Source: Muricoccus pecuniae (GTDB lineage: Bacteria; Pseudomonadota; Alphaproteobacteria; Acetobacterales; Acetobacteraceae). Taken from it: 64,000 bases of DNA. The stretch's first letter is position 1. Each line of letters begins with the position of its first letter. A model generated the notes under the pieces. It was given only the letters and a program-made list of their open reading frames with translations, had not been told where the DNA came from and did no database searches. Made by a program: the position numbers and the translations under genes. Below are positions 9,684 to 21,825 of this stretch, in pieces. The stretch covers positions 106,883-170,882 of the forward strand of contig NZ_JACIJD010000012.1 of NCBI RefSeq assembly GCF_014199205.1, given 5' to 3'.

Positions 9684-10196
9684 ATGCGTTCCACGCCTCT
9701 CCTGCTTCTCCTCTCGCTGGCCGCCTGCGCGGGCGAGGCGCTGAACGGCTATGTCCCCCTGGCGGATCCCCTGCGCGAGCCGGCGCGGGCGGCGCCCTTC
9801 GAGTACGGGCATCCGAACGCCCTCGCCGGCCGCCCCGCCGAGGCCGCCCGCGCCGCCGCCGAGATCGAGGCCTTCGCCCAGGCCGCCGAGAGCGACCCGT
9901 TCTGGGCCTATGGGCGCAGCGCCGAGTTGCTGCCGCAGCTCCAGATCGCGCGGCGGGAGTTCCGCGAGGCACTCGGCGTGCCGCGCGGGGTTCCGCCTGA
10001 GGTGGCGAAGCGGTCCTTCGCCACGGCCTCCCTCGCCCTGCGCCGCTACGACACGGCCGCGGCCACCGCCGCCCTGGCGCCGGTCGGCGGGGCGGCGACC
10101 CTCGCCCGGCTCGGCGCCCTGCCCCGGCTGCCGCGGGTGGAGGAGGCGGCCCAGGCCGTCGCGAACGAGGCGAACAGGCCTGACCGGAGCAGGTAG
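9684..10196 (+). CDS. Hypothetical lipoprotein
   Basis: A 170-residue protein starting MRSTPLLLLLSLAACAGEAL. LAAC is a lipobox, so Cys15 is probably lipidated and the protein anchored in the envelope. The mature part is Ala/Glu/Arg-rich and mostly helical, with no recognised domain or catalytic motif. The start is chosen because it opens the signal peptide; longer upstream extensions in this frame have no signal character. It is divergent from hisZ and precedes the TPR-glycosyltransferase gene on the same strand by 66 bp. Function is unknown. Confidence 0.7.
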   Translation: MRSTPLLLLLSLAACAGEALNGYVPLADPLREPARAAPFEYGHPNALAGRPAEAARAAAEIEAFAQAAESDPFWAYGRSAELLPQLQIARREFREALGVPRGVPPEVAKRSFATASLALRRYDTAAATAALAPVGGAATLARLGALPRLPRVEEAAQAVANEANRPDRSR

Positions 10197-10262
10197 GCCT
10201 TCACCGGCCCTTCACCTTTCGGCCGCACCATCCCCTCCTGCCAGAACGGCCGGAGGGATTCC

Positions 10263-12368
10263 TTGCACGCCCCGACCATCGAGAGAGGCCCCGCTTTCTC
10301 CACCGGCCTCGACAGGGAAGCCGCCGTGGCCCAGGCCCTCGCCCTGCACCGGGCCGGAGACCTGCGGGCGGCGGAGCCGATCTACCGCGCCGTCCTGGAG
10401 GAGGAGCCCCGGCACTTTCAGGCCCTGCACCTTCTCGGCCTGCTGCGGGCCATGGCGGGGGACCCCGTCGGCGCCGCCTCGCTGCTGCACCGCGCGATCG
10501 CGGTGGACCCGAGCCACGGCTTCGTTCACAGCAACCTCGGCAACGCGCTGGTGGAGATCGACCAGGCACAGGCGGGGCTCGAGGCCTTCGACCGCGCCGT
10601 CGCCCTCCAGCCCGCACTGATCGAGGCCTGGGTGGGGCGCGGCAACGCCCTGCACGCCCTCGGCCGCTCCGCCGAGGCCCTGGACGCCTTCGACTCCGCC
10701 GAAGCCCTCGGGGCCGACATGCCGGAGCTGCACAACAACCGCGGCAACGCGCTCCGCTCCCTGAGTCGCCCCGCGGAGGCCCTGCTGGCCTATGACGCCG
10801 CCATCGCGCGGAACCCGGTCTATGCCGCCGCCCATGCCAACCGCGCGACCGCCCTGGCCGACCTGCACCGGGACACCGAGGCGCTGGTCAGCGTCGGCAT
10901 CTCGCTCGCCCTCCGTCCGAACGACCCGAACGCGCTGAACACCCAGGGTGTCATCCTCCGCGGGCTGCGGCGCCCGGAGGAGGCGCTGGAGACGCTCGAT
11001 TTCGCCATCTCCCTCGCCCCGGATCTGTCCGACCTCCACAGCAGCCGGACGGCCGTCCTCTGCGACCTCGGCCGGCACGAGGAGGCGCTGCTCAGCGCCG
11101 AGACCGCCCTCGCCCTCTCGGACAGCGCGAACGCGCACCGCAACCGCGCCGCGACCCTGACCCTTCTCGGCCGCCATGCCGATGCCGAGGAGGCCGACCG
11201 CCTCGCGCTCCGCACCAACCCTTCCTGCGGGGAGGCGTGGAACGGGCGCGGCAACGCCCTCACCGAGTTGGGCCGCTTCGAGGAGGCGATGGAGTGCTTC
11301 GCCCGGGCCAGTGCACTGCATCCGGGCAACCGGAGCATCATCTACAACCGGGGCAACACGCTGCGCGGCATGGGCCGTCACCGCGAGGCCGTCGCCTCTT
11401 TCGACGAGGCGATCGCCCTCGACCCGGACTTCGCCGAGGCCCATTGGAACCGCGCCCTGAGCGTGCTCGCCCTCGGCGAGTTGGAGGAGGGCTTCGCCGC
11501 CTATGAGTGGCGCTGGCGGCGCAAGGGCTTCCCGCCCAACCCCCATGCCGCGAGCCCTCTCTGGCAGGGCGAGCCGATGGAGGGGCGGACGCTCTTCCTG
11601 CATGCCGAGCAAGGGCTCGGCGACACGATCCAGATGGTCCGCTACCTCCCCCTGGCCGCCGCGAGCGGGGCAAGGGTGGTGCTGCAGGTCCAGCGCCCGC
11701 TCGTCCCGCTGCTCGAGGGCGTGCCGGGCGTGGCGGCACTGATCACGCCGGCCGACCCCGTGCCGCCGCACGACGCCCAGTGCCCGCTTCTCAGCCTGCC
11801 CCATGTCCTGGCCACCCGGGCGGACACGGTGCCCGCCCCGATCCCCTTCCCCGCCGTCGATCCCGCCCGGATCGAGGCCTGGCAGCGCGATCTTCCCCGC
11901 ACGGGGCTGCGCCTCGGCCTCGCCTGCTCCGGCAACCCCGCCCATCGCGGGGACCGGCACCGCTCCATCCCCCTGGCGCTCTTCGCGCCCCTTCTCGGCC
12001 CTGGCGTGGAGGGCTTCATCGTGCAGACCGAGATCCGCGAGAGCGACGAGGCTTTCCTCACCGCGACCCCGAACCTCACCGACCTGCGCCCGCGCCTGAC
12101 GAGCTTCACCGAGACCGCCGCCGCGCTGCACGCCATGGACGTGGTGGTCTGCGTCGACACGAGCGTGGCGCATCTCACGGGAAGCCTCGGCAGGCCCGCC
12201 CACCTGCTCCTGCCCTCCCTGCCGGATTGGCGCTGGATGCTGGAGCGGGAGGACACGCCCTGGTACCCCTCCATGCGCCTGCACCGCCGCGCGAGGGGCG
12301 AGGACTGGGAGGCCGTGATCGCCCGCGTCGCCGCCGCCCTCGCCGCGGGGGAGAGGATGGCGGCCTAA
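10263..12368 (+). CDS. TPR protein with C-terminal GT-B/SPY-type transferase domain
   Basis: A 701-residue protein. Residues about 18-420 are consecutive 34-residue TPRs with recurring patterns such as HNNRGNALRSLSRPAEALLAYD and YNRGNTLRGMGRHREAVASFD. Residues about 430-695 resemble the sugar-nucleotide-binding half of glycosyltransferase family 9/41-like proteins: LFLHAEQGLGDTIQMVRYLP, LGLACSGNPAHRGDRHRSIP, and VVVCVDTSVAHLTGSLGRP near the end. TPR plus transferase suggests modification of a protein or surface glycan. It starts with TTG at 10263, 5 bases after GGAGGG; no better ATG precedes the repeats. The acceptor is unknown. Confidence 0.85.
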   Translation: MHAPTIERGPAFSTGLDREAAVAQALALHRAGDLRAAEPIYRAVLEEEPRHFQALHLLGLLRAMAGDPVGAASLLHRAIAVDPSHGFVHSNLGNALVEIDQAQAGLEAFDRAVALQPALIEAWVGRGNALHALGRSAEALDAFDSAEALGADMPELHNNRGNALRSLSRPAEALLAYDAAIARNPVYAAAHANRATALADLHRDTEALVSVGISLALRPNDPNALNTQGVILRGLRRPEEALETLDFAISLAPDLSDLHSSRTAVLCDLGRHEEALLSAETALALSDSANAHRNRAATLTLLGRHADAEEADRLALRTNPSCGEAWNGRGNALTELGRFEEAMECFARASALHPGNRSIIYNRGNTLRGMGRHREAVASFDEAIALDPDFAEAHWNRALSVLALGELEEGFAAYEWRWRRKGFPPNPHAASPLWQGEPMEGRTLFLHAEQGLGDTIQMVRYLPLAAASGARVVLQVQRPLVPLLEGVPGVAALITPADPVPPHDAQCPLLSLPHVLATRADTVPAPIPFPAVDPARIEAWQRDLPRTGLRLGLACSGNPAHRGDRHRSIPLALFAPLLGPGVEGFIVQTEIRESDEAFLTATPNLTDLRPRLTSFTETAAALHAMDVVVCVDTSVAHLTGSLGRPAHLLLPSLPDWRWMLEREDTPWYPSMRLHRRARGEDWEAVIARVAAALAAGERMAA

Positions 12369-12374
12369 GGGGGG

Positions 12375-13805
12375 CTAGTCCGCCGCTTGGGAGAGCGGGC
12401 GGGCAACGCTCTCCAGCGACTTGCCCTCCGCCGCGAAACCGAGCTTCCATTCCGTCCCCGCCGCCACGAGCATCAGCGCGGCGCCGAGCAGGTAGCCCCA
12501 CATGATGTCGGTCCGCTGCCCGCCCTCGATGAGCGCGCCGAACAGGGCGGGCCCGACCACGCCGCCGACGAGCGTGCCGAAGGCGTAGAACAGGGCGATG
12601 CCCATGGCCCGCATCTCAAGCGGAAAGCTCTCCCCCACCGTCAGATAGGCGGCAGAGGCGGCGGCGGAGGCGAAGAAGAAGATCACCGTCCAGGCGGCGG
12701 TCTGCTCCCAGGCCGAGAGCCAGCCCTGGGCGAAGGCGAAGCCGGTGAAGGCCATCAGCACCCCGGCCAGGCCGTAGGTGGCCGTGATCATGATCCGCCG
12801 CCCGATCGTGTCGAAGAAGTGCCCGAGGATCAGCGGCCCGGCGAGGTTGCCGAGCGCGAAGGGCAGCATGAACCAGCCGATATGGGCGGAGGGAATGCCG
12901 TAGAAGCGCGTCAGCACCAGGGCGTAGGTGAAGAACACCGCATTGTAGCAGAAGGCCTGGCAGGCCATGAGCACGATGCCCAGCAGGGCGCGGTCGAGAT
13001 AGGTGCGGAAAAGGGTGCGCGCTACCTCGCCCAGGGTGGTGTGGCTGCGCGGGTCGATCCGGATCGGCTCGCCCACGACGGGAGGCAGCGGACCTTTCTC
13101 CCGGGCGACCCAGACCTCGATGTCGCCCACGATCCGCTCCGCCTCCTCGCGCCGGCCATGGGTCATCAGCCAGCGCGGGCTCTCCGGGATCCACTTCCGC
13201 AGGAACAGCACGGAGATCGAGAGCGCGCCGCCCACGCCGAAGGCGAGCCGCCAGCCCAACTCGGGGTCGATCACCGCGGGATCGAGCAGCAGGAGGGAGG
13301 ACGCCGCGCCGATCGCCGCTCCGCCCCAGAAGGTGCCGTTCACGGCCAAGTCCGTGGTGCCTCGCCGGCGGGCCGGGATCAGCTCCTGGATTGCGGAGTT
13401 CACGGCGGAGTACTCGCCCCCGATCCCGGCCCCGGTGAAGAAGCGGAAGATGGCGAAGGACCAGAAATCCCAGGAGAACCCGGTGGCGATCGTCGCCAGG
13501 AGGTAGACGAGCACCGTGAGGGTGAAGAGCTTCTTCCGCCCCAGCCGGTCCGTCAGCCAGCCGAAAAACAGCGCTCCGAAGACCGCGCCGAGGAGGTAGG
13601 CCGAGGCGGTCAGCCCCACCTCCGTCTCGCTGAGCCGCAGCCGCGGGCTCTCCTTGATGGCGCCCGCCAGCGAGCCGACGAGCGTCACCTCCAGCCCGTC
13701 GAGCACCCAGGTCACGCCAAGGGCGATGACGACGAGCCAGTGGAAGCGGGACCAGGGGAGCCGGTCCAGCCGGTGCGGCAGGTCGGTGGTGAAGGCCTTG
13801 GACAA
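12375..13805 (-). CDS. MFS transporter (metabolite:H+ symporter type)
   Basis: A 476-residue integral membrane protein with about 12 hydrophobic segments and the hallmark major facilitator loop GWLTDRLGRKKLF between segments 2 and 3. ARRRGTTDL lies at the equivalent place in the second half of the first bundle. PESPRWLMTHGRREEAERI after segment 6 is typical of the sugar/aromatic acid porter branch. D34/E-containing VTWVLDGLEVTLVG in the first helix is also seen in aromatic acid and organic acid symporters. The substrate cannot be told. It starts with TTG and lies 63 bp downstream of serC on the same strand. Confidence 0.88.
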   Translation of the reverse strand: MSKAFTTDLPHRLDRLPWSRFHWLVVIALGVTWVLDGLEVTLVGSLAGAIKESPRLRLSETEVGLTASAYLLGAVFGALFFGWLTDRLGRKKLFTLTVLVYLLATIATGFSWDFWSFAIFRFFTGAGIGGEYSAVNSAIQELIPARRRGTTDLAVNGTFWGGAAIGAASSLLLLDPAVIDPELGWRLAFGVGGALSISVLFLRKWIPESPRWLMTHGRREEAERIVGDIEVWVAREKGPLPPVVGEPIRIDPRSHTTLGEVARTLFRTYLDRALLGIVLMACQAFCYNAVFFTYALVLTRFYGIPSAHIGWFMLPFALGNLAGPLILGHFFDTIGRRIMITATYGLAGVLMAFTGFAFAQGWLSAWEQTAAWTVIFFFASAAASAAYLTVGESFPLEMRAMGIALFYAFGTLVGGVVGPALFGALIEGGQRTDIMWGYLLGAALMLVAAGTEWKLGFAAEGKSLESVARPLSQAAD

Positions 13806-13868
13806 GTTCTCGCTCCCCGTCGTTCCCGGGTGGGGAACCCTGCTAGGGGCGGAAGGTTCCAGGCGTGA

Positions 13869-15077
13869 TCAGCCGGCCGAACCCGCCTCCTCCCGCGCCA
13901 GCTCCACGGCCAGCTCGGCGAAGGCCCAGTCCAGCCAGGGCAGCAGCGCCTCGATGTCCGAGGTCTCCACCGTCGCCCCGCCCCAGATCCGGAGGCCGGG
14001 CGGCGCGTCGCGGTAGGAGGCGATGTCGAGCGCCACCCCCTCCTCCTCTAGGATCGCGGCCAGCCGCTTGGCCGCGCGGGCCTGGCCGGCCGCGTCCATC
14101 GCCTTGAACCAGGGGACGGTGATCGTCAGGCAGATGGAGGTGCAGGAGCGCGTCGCCTCCTCCACGGCCAGGAAGTCGGCCCAGCCGCTATGGGCGACCC
14201 AGCCCGCCACCGCCGCCAGATTCGCCTCCGACCGCGCGATCAGCGCGTCCAGCCCGCCGATCGATTCCGCCCAGCGGAGACCATCCAGCGCGTCCTCCAC
14301 GCAGAGCATGGAGGGCGTGTTGATCGTGTCGCCCTGGAAGATGCCCTCGATGAGCTTCCCGCCCTTGGTCAGCCGGAAGATCTTCGGCAGGGGTCGGCCG
14401 GGGTTGGTGGCTTCCAGCCGCGCCACCGCGCGGGGCGAGAGGGCCAGCATCCCGTGCGCCGCCTCGCCCCCCAGCACCTTCTGCCAGGACCAGGTGACGA
14501 CATCGAGCTTCTCCCAGGGAAGCCGCATGGCGAAGGCGGCCGAGGTCGCGTCGCAGATGGCCAACCCCTCGCGCTCGTCGCTGATGAAGTCTGCATCCGC
14601 CAGCCGCACGCCCGAGGTCGTGCCGTTCCAGACGAAGACCGCGTCGCGGGCGGGGTCCACGGGATCGAGGGCCGGGAGCCGCCCGTAGGCCGCCTCCCGG
14701 ATGCGCGCATCGCCCAGCCTCAGCTGCTGCACGATGTCCGTCGCCCACTCCTTCGAGAAGCTCTCCCAGACCAGCACGTCCACGCCCCTGGTACCGAGGA
14801 CGGACCAGAGGATCATCTCCACCGCGCCGGTGTCGGAGGCCGGGACGACGCCGAGCCGCCAGTCCGCCGGCATGCCCAGCAGGGCCTTCGAGCGCTCGAT
14901 CACCTCCGCGATGCGCGCCTTCGGCTCCGCGGCCCGGTGGCTGCGGCCGAGCATCGCGCCCTCCAGCGCCGCCAGGGACCAGCCCGGGCGCTTGGCGCAG
15001 GGGCCGGAGGAGAAGCAGGGATTGCGGGGGCGCTCCTCCGGCCTCGCCGCGCCCATCTCGCCGCTCGCTGCCGCCAT
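13869..15077 (-). CDS. serC: Phosphoserine aminotransferase
   Basis: A 402-residue class V PLP aminotransferase of the alphaproteobacterial SerC type. It converts 3-phosphohydroxypyruvate and glutamate to phosphoserine in serine synthesis, and a related step in pyridoxal phosphate synthesis. The PLP lysine is in [28 protein letters not shown] opens the conserved part and [15 protein letters not shown] lies in the large domain. SerA (3-phosphoglycerate dehydrogenase), which often follows serC in alphaproteobacteria, is absent; an MFS transporter follows instead. A triple 23-bp repeat lies just upstream. Confidence 0.93.
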   Translation of the reverse strand: MAAASGEMGAARPEERPRNPCFSSGPCAKRPGWSLAALEGAMLGRSHRAAEPKARIAEVIERSKALLGMPADWRLGVVPASDTGAVEMILWSVLGTRGVDVLVWESFSKEWATDIVQQLRLGDARIREAAYGRLPALDPVDPARDAVFVWNGTTSGVRLADADFISDEREGLAICDATSAAFAMRLPWEKLDVVTWSWQKVLGGEAAHGMLALSPRAVARLEATNPGRPLPKIFRLTKGGKLIEGIFQGDTINTPSMLCVEDALDGLRWAESIGGLDALIARSEANLAAVAGWVAHSGWADFLAVEEATRSCTSICLTITVPWFKAMDAAGQARAAKRLAAILEEEGVALDIASYRDAPPGLRIWGGATVETSDIEALLPWLDWAFAELAVELAREEAGSAG

Positions 15078-15100
15078 GAGAACCTCTCCCGCTCCGGTGT

Positions 15101-15165
15101 CCCCGCGGGCTACCGCCCGACGCCCCCGCGGGCTACCGCCCGGTGGCCCCGCGGGCTAGCCCCCG
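15101..15165 (+). repeat. Three tandem 23-bp repeats upstream of serC
   Basis: Copies start at 15101, 15124 and 15147. The first two share CCCCGCGGGCTACCGCCCG exactly and the third differs at a few bases. They lie between serC (leftward) and the AI-2E family gene (rightward), so copy-number change could alter the serC leader or promoter spacing. Confidence 0.85.
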
Positions 15166-15240
15166 CCCGCCGTTCCGGTCAAGCGAAGGGCGCGCGCGAG
15201 GGGCGCGCAACCCCGCCCCTCCCCCCTCGTTGCCGCCCCG

Positions 15241-16275
15241 ATGCGCCATGACTCCGCCACCCTGATCATTCTTCTCGCCGTCGTGGCGCTCATCGCCTGG
15301 TTCGCCCCGGACGTGGTCCTCATCGTCTTCGCCGGCTGCCTCCTCGCGGTGGCGCTGCGCGCGCCGGGCGTGCCGCTGGCCCGGCGCCTGGGCATCGCCG
15401 AGCACTGGGGGGTGATGATCGTCGCGCTGGTCGCGCTGGTCGCCCTCGGCCTGCTCGTCTGGTTCGGCTTCGCCACCCTCGCCGACCAGGCGCGGGAGTT
15501 CTCCCGGGCCGTCCCGCGCGTGCTGGAGCGGGCCGGAACCCTGCTGGAGGGGCTGCCCGGCGGCGACTGGCTGAAGGGGCAGGCCCAGCCCGAGGCGGTG
15601 CAGCCCTCCGCCCGGGCGGCGGCGAACTTCGCGCTGGCCGGGGTGAGCGGCACGCTCGGCGCGCTGGGCAATGCGCTGCTCGTCCTCCTGCTCGGCCTCT
15701 ATATCGGCGCGGACCCCACCCTCTACCGGCGCGGTGCGCTCGCCCTGCTCTCCCCCGGCCTGCGCCCGCGCGGGGAGGCGACGCTGAACGCCATGGCGCA
15801 CTCGCTGCGCGGCTGGCTGCTCGGGCAGATGTTCGGCATGGCCTTCACGGGGGTCTTCACCTTCCTCGGCCTCTGGGCGCTCGGCGTGCCGCTGGCGGCG
15901 CTGCTCGCCATCCTGACGGCGATCTTCGGCTTCATGCCCTATATCGGGCCGGTGATCGGCGCGGTGCCGGCCGTGCTCATCGCCGCCTCGCACGACACCT
16001 CGCTCGTGCCCTGGGTGATCGCGCTTTTCTTCGCGTCCCAGAACATCGAGGGCAATTTCCTCACGCCCATGGTGCAGAAGCAGTCGTCCGACGTGCCGCC
16101 GGCCCTGCTGCTCGGGGCGCAGGCGCTGTTCGGCACGGGACTCGGCTTCCTCGGCATCCTGTTGGCCGCCCCGATCGCGGCGGCGGGGATGGCGGCGCTC
16201 CGCGTCTCCTATGTCGAGGGCTGGGTCGAGGACCCCGCCGACACCGATGAGAAGCGGATCATCCGCCCGGCCTGA
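15241..16275 (+). CDS. AI-2E family / PerM-like permease
   Basis: A 344-residue membrane protein with about seven or eight hydrophobic segments and the family's conserved second half: LGLWALGVPLAALLAILTAI, FMPYIGPVIGAVPAVLIA, and ASQNIEGNFLTPMVQKQSS. Members include TqsA (export of autoinducer-2) and sodium/proton antiporters, so the substrate cannot be assigned from sequence. It is a lone gene converging on thiD; the 109-bp gap holds two inverted repeats. The first ATG at 15241 is used; another ATG at 15248 is out of frame. Confidence 0.88.
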   Translation: MRHDSATLIILLAVVALIAWFAPDVVLIVFAGCLLAVALRAPGVPLARRLGIAEHWGVMIVALVALVALGLLVWFGFATLADQAREFSRAVPRVLERAGTLLEGLPGGDWLKGQAQPEAVQPSARAAANFALAGVSGTLGALGNALLVLLLGLYIGADPTLYRRGALALLSPGLRPRGEATLNAMAHSLRGWLLGQMFGMAFTGVFTFLGLWALGVPLAALLAILTAIFGFMPYIGPVIGAVPAVLIAASHDTSLVPWVIALFFASQNIEGNFLTPMVQKQSSDVPPALLLGAQALFGTGLGFLGILLAAPIAAAGMAALRVSYVEGWVEDPADTDEKRIIRPA

Positions 16276-16283
16276 GGCTCCTA

Positions 16284-16385
16284 GAGCGGTTTCCGTTCGC
16301 CCTGGCTCACTTCAACCGCTCGGGCATGTTGTTCGAAGAGCCGATTCACCCGTCCCGGTGATTCCACCGGAACGGGATCGGCTCT
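16284..16385. repeat. Double-hairpin REP-like element between convergent genes
   Basis: Two inverted repeats lie in tandem. The first has perfect 8-bp arms GAGCGGTT (16284-16291) and AACCGCTC (16314-16321). The second has nested arms: AGAGCCGAT (16337-16345) with ATCGGCTCT (16377-16385), then CCCGT with ACGGG, then CCGGTG with CACCGG around a 4-base loop. The long hairpin ends on the thiD stop codon. It could act as a bidirectional terminator, and its layout recalls dispersed REP-type repeats. Confidence 0.75.
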
Positions 16386-17193
16386 AGCCCAGCGCCGCGA
16401 GCCGCGCGGGATCGACCGTCACGGCATGGTCCAGCGGCCCGTGGCCGTGCCCGTAGCCCGGGGCGGAGCGAATCGCCGCCTCCACATAGGCCCGCGCGCG
16501 CACCACCGAATCCCTGAGCCCCAGGCCCTGGGCCAGGCCGGCCGCGATGGCGGAGGCGAGGGTGCAGCCCGTGCCATGGGTATGGGGAGTGTCGATGCGC
16601 GGGCTCTCGAACACCTCCAGCCCGTCCTCGGTCGCCAGCACGTCCCGCACCACGGGGCCATCGAGATGCCCGCCCTTCAGCAGCACGGCGGGCACGCCGA
16701 GCGTCATCAGCACCTCCGCCGCGTGCTCCATCGTCTCGGCATCGGGGATGGACATGCCGGACAGCACCTCCGCCTCCGGAAGGTTCGGGGTGAGAATCGT
16801 GGCCAGCGGCATGAGGCGGCGCTTCAGCGTCTCCACCGCGCCGGGCTCGAGCAGGCGGGCCCCGCCCTTGGCCACCATCACGGGATCGGCGACCAGCTTC
16901 ACCCCGCAGCCGGCCAGCGCGTCGCAGACGGCGTCGATCGTCGCGGCATCGGCCAGCATGCCGGTCTTGATGCAGTCCGCCCCGATATCCTCCAAGGACA
17001 TGCGGATCTGGAGCTGCAGGAAATCGAGCGGCACGGGGTGGACGGCGCGCACGCCGCGCGTGTCCTGCGCGGTCAGCGCCGTCACGGCGGTCGCGGCATA
17101 GGCGCCGAGGGCCGTCACCGCCTTGATGTCGGCCTGGATGCCCGCCCCACCCCCCGAATCGGAGCCGGCGACGATCAGCACGCGCCCCTTCAT
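16384..17193 (-). CDS. thiD: Hydroxymethylpyrimidine/phosphomethylpyrimidine kinase
   Basis: A 269-residue ribokinase-fold enzyme that phosphorylates HMP and then HMP-P to HMP-PP for thiamine synthesis. The N-terminal substrate motif is [41 protein letters not shown] and the anion-hole/catalytic region [20 protein letters not shown] are all present. The ATG overlaps the glmM stop as ATGA, so the two are translationally coupled at the end of the folP-glmM-thiD group. thiE, its pathway partner, is 24 kb away in this window. Confidence 0.95.
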   Translation of the reverse strand: MKGRVLIVAGSDSGGGAGIQADIKAVTALGAYAATAVTALTAQDTRGVRAVHPVPLDFLQLQIRMSLEDIGADCIKTGMLADAATIDAVCDALAGCGVKLVADPVMVAKGGARLLEPGAVETLKRRLMPLATILTPNLPEAEVLSGMSIPDAETMEHAAEVLMTLGVPAVLLKGGHLDGPVVRDVLATEDGLEVFESPRIDTPHTHGTGCTLASAIAAGLAQGLGLRDSVVRARAYVEAAIRSAPGYGHGHGPLDHAVTVDPARLAALG

Positions 17194-18569
17194 TCGGCGG
17201 CGGCCCGGGCCGGGGCGGCAGAGGCCGTGCGGATCACCTCGGCCAGCCGGGCGGTGAGCTGATCCACCATCTCCTCCTCCTCGGCCTCGACCATCACGCG
17301 GATCAGGGGCTCCGTCCCGCTCGGGCGGATCAGCACGCGGCCGCGGGGGCCGAGCTCGGCCTCGGCCGCGGCGATTGCCTCCGCCACCCGCTCGTCGGCC
17401 AGCGGCGAGCCGCCGGAATGGCGGACATTGACCAGCTTCTGCGGCAGGGGCCGGAAGCGGCGCAGCACCTCGCTCGCCGGGCGCCGCTCCTCGACCAGGA
17501 CCGAGAGCACCTGGAGCGCGGCCACCAGCCCGTCCCCGGTGGTGCCGTGGTCCGAGAGGATGACGTGGCCCGACTGCTCGCCCCCCAGGTTGCAGCCCTT
17601 CTCGCGCATCGCCTCTCCCACGTAGCGGTCCCCCACCTTCGTCCGGATGAGGGTAAGGCCCTTCTCCTGAAGAAAGCGTTCCAGCCCGAGATTGGACATG
17701 ACGGTGGCCACCACCGCCCCGCCGCGCAGCCGCCCCTCGGCGGCCCAGGAGGCGGCGATGAGGGCGAGGATCTGGTCGCCGTCCACAACGGCGCCGGTCT
17801 CGTCCACCAGCACCACGCGGTCGGCATCCCCGTCCAGCGCGATGCCCAGATCGGCGCGGCGCTCCCGCACCAGCGCGGCCAGGGCGCCGGGCGCGGTGCT
17901 GCCGCAGCCCGCATTGATGTTGAAGCCATCGGGCGCGACGCCGACGGAGACCACCTCGGCGCCGAGCTCCCAGAGCACGGTGGGGGCCACCTTGTAGCCG
18001 GCGCCATGGGCGCAATCGACGACGATCCGCAGCCCTTCCAGGCTTCGCCCGCGCGGGAAGCTCGCCTTCACCGCCTCGATGTAGCGGCCGGGCGCGTCCT
18101 CCAGCCGGGAGGCCCGGCCGAGGCGGCGCGGCGCGGCGAGGGCGGCGGTGAGATCGCCGCCCATCATCGCCTCGATCTCCTCCTCCTGCGCGTCGGAGAG
18201 CTTCAGCCCATCCGGCCCGAAGAGCTTGATGCCGTTGTCCTCGAAGGGGTTGTGCGAGGCGCTGACCATCACCCCGAGATCGGCCCGCAGGCTGCGCGTC
18301 AGCAGCGCGATGGCCGGCGTCGGCAGCGGGCCGACGAGCACCACGTCCATGCCCGCGCCCACGAAGCCCGCCGTCAGCGCGGGCTCCAGCATGTAGCCGG
18401 AGAGGCGGGTGTCCTTGCCGATCACTACGCGGTGCCGGTGCCCGCCGCGGTTGAAGAAGCGGCCCGCCGCCTGGCCCAGGCGCAGCGCCGTCGCCGCATC
18501 CATCGGCGCGCGATTGGCCACGCCCCGGATACCGTCCGTGCCGAAAAGGCGCCTCTTGCCGTCGCTCAT
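17190..18569 (-). CDS. glmM: Phosphoglucosamine mutase
   Basis: A 459-residue alpha-D-phosphohexomutase that interconverts glucosamine-6-P and glucosamine-1-P on the way to UDP-GlcNAc, hence to peptidoglycan and lipopolysaccharide. [13 protein letters not shown] is the family N-terminus. [17 protein letters not shown] holds the phosphoserine, [12 protein letters not shown] the metal-binding loop, [10 protein letters not shown] the sugar loop and [15 protein letters not shown] the phosphate loop. It is about 10 residues longer than usual at the C-terminus. It lies between folP and thiD; the ftsH-folP-glmM order is widely conserved. Confidence 0.97.
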   Translation of the reverse strand: MSDGKRRLFGTDGIRGVANRAPMDAATALRLGQAAGRFFNRGGHRHRVVIGKDTRLSGYMLEPALTAGFVGAGMDVVLVGPLPTPAIALLTRSLRADLGVMVSASHNPFEDNGIKLFGPDGLKLSDAQEEEIEAMMGGDLTAALAAPRRLGRASRLEDAPGRYIEAVKASFPRGRSLEGLRIVVDCAHGAGYKVAPTVLWELGAEVVSVGVAPDGFNINAGCGSTAPGALAALVRERRADLGIALDGDADRVVLVDETGAVVDGDQILALIAASWAAEGRLRGGAVVATVMSNLGLERFLQEKGLTLIRTKVGDRYVGEAMREKGCNLGGEQSGHVILSDHGTTGDGLVAALQVLSVLVEERRPASEVLRRFRPLPQKLVNVRHSGGSPLADERVAEAIAAAEAELGPRGRVLIRPSGTEPLIRVMVEAEEEEMVDQLTARLAEVIRTASAAPARAAAE

Positions 18570-18640
18570 GCCCGCCCTCCCCAGCGTTCGTCTCTCTGTA
18601 GCGCCTCCCCGCCGCCAGGGGCAGGGAGGCGCCGGTTTCC

Positions 18641-19705
18641 TCAGGCCTCGACGGGAACCTGCGGTGCCCCGGCCACGCTCGCCCGCCAGAGGCGCAAGGC
18701 CGCCACCGTCTCGGCGACGTCGTGGACCCGCAGCATCGAGGCCCCGCGCGAGGCGGCGGCGATCGCGACCCCCACGCTGCCCGCCATGCGGTCCCGCGGG
18801 GCGGCGGCGCCGGAAAGGGTGCCGATGAAGCGCTTGCGAGACGCCCCCACCAGCACCGGGCAGCCGAGGCCGAGCAGGATGGGCAGCCGGTCCAGCAGCT
18901 CGAGGTTGTGGTCCATCGTCTTGCCGAAGCCGATCCCGGGATCCACCGCAATGCGGTGGCGCGGGATGCCGGCCGCCTCGCAGGCGGCAATGCGAGCGGC
19001 GAGGAAGCGCGTCACCTCCAGCGCCACGTCCTCGTAGCGGGCGCGGTCCTGCATGGTCGCGGGGTCGGTGCCGGGCATGTGCATCAGCACCACGGAGCAG
19101 CCGGCCTCCGCCACCACGCCCAGGGCCCCGGGATCGTGGCGGAGGGCGGTCACGTCGTTCACCACCTCCGCCCCGGCGTCCAGCGCGGCGCGCATGGTGG
19201 CGGCGTGGCGGGTGTCCACGCTCACCGGCGCGTTCTTCGCGATCTCCCTGATGACGGGGAGGACGCGGGCGATCTCGGTCTCCGCATCCACGGGCGGGGC
19301 GCCGGGGCGGGTGCTCTCCCCGCCCACGTCGATCATGTCGGCGCCCGCCTCCAGCATGGCGTCCGCCGCCATCAGCGCGGCGCGGGGGTCGAGGTGGCGG
19401 CCACCATCGGAGAAGCTGTCGGGCGTCACGTTCAGCACGCCCATGACCAGCGGGCGGCCGAGGCTCGCGGCGTCGGGCAGGCCGGCGAAGGGCAGGGGCG
19501 TGCGGGTGAGCGCCAGGACCTCCTCCTGCCAGCCCTCGGGCGTCTCGACCGCCGGCATCAGCCCCGCGATCGCCCCGTCCTCGATCAGCCGGACGAGGGT
19601 GAAGGCGGCAGCGCCTCCCTCCAGCGGCAGGGCGGCACCGGCGGCCACGGCGGCGAAGGCCGCGCGCCCGTGCAGCAGCCCTATCGGTTCGACCCAGCGC
19701 GGCAT
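18641..19705 (-). CDS. folP: Dihydropteroate synthase
   Basis: A 354-residue protein whose C-terminal about 275 residues are dihydropteroate synthase, which joins p-aminobenzoate and the pterin diphosphate; it is the sulfonamide target. [49 protein letters not shown] and [13 protein letters not shown] are conserved, as is GASRKRF. Residues 1-85 are an N-terminal extension with no known motif, beyond the usual family length of about 280. The ATG at 19705 has GGGGGCAGG before it; an ATG at 19720 is the alternative. It lies 71 bp before glmM and 104 bp after ftsH. Confidence 0.93.
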   Translation of the reverse strand: MPRWVEPIGLLHGRAAFAAVAAGAALPLEGGAAAFTLVRLIEDGAIAGLMPAVETPEGWQEEVLALTRTPLPFAGLPDAASLGRPLVMGVLNVTPDSFSDGGRHLDPRAALMAADAMLEAGADMIDVGGESTRPGAPPVDAETEIARVLPVIREIAKNAPVSVDTRHAATMRAALDAGAEVVNDVTALRHDPGALGVVAEAGCSVVLMHMPGTDPATMQDRARYEDVALEVTRFLAARIAACEAAGIPRHRIAVDPGIGFGKTMDHNLELLDRLPILLGLGCPVLVGASRKRFIGTLSGAAAPRDRMAGSVGVAIAAASRGASMLRVHDVAETVAALRLWRASVAGAPQVPVEA

Positions 19706-19809
19706 CCTGCCTGCCCCCATGACCCGGAAACGGGAACGGGGGCCGCAAGGGCCCCCGTTCCTATTCAACCGTCTCGGCGCGCCCCGCGCCAGGGGGCGGG
19801 GCCGGATTA

Positions 19810-21735
<1,926 letters not shown>

Positions 21736-21825
21736 TTGACGGTCCCGATCCTTGGCCGGACCTGCCGGCTCAGGAACAAGATAGGGAGCCCCGGCGCATC
21801 TTGGAACCACCGGATGACGTGGCAT

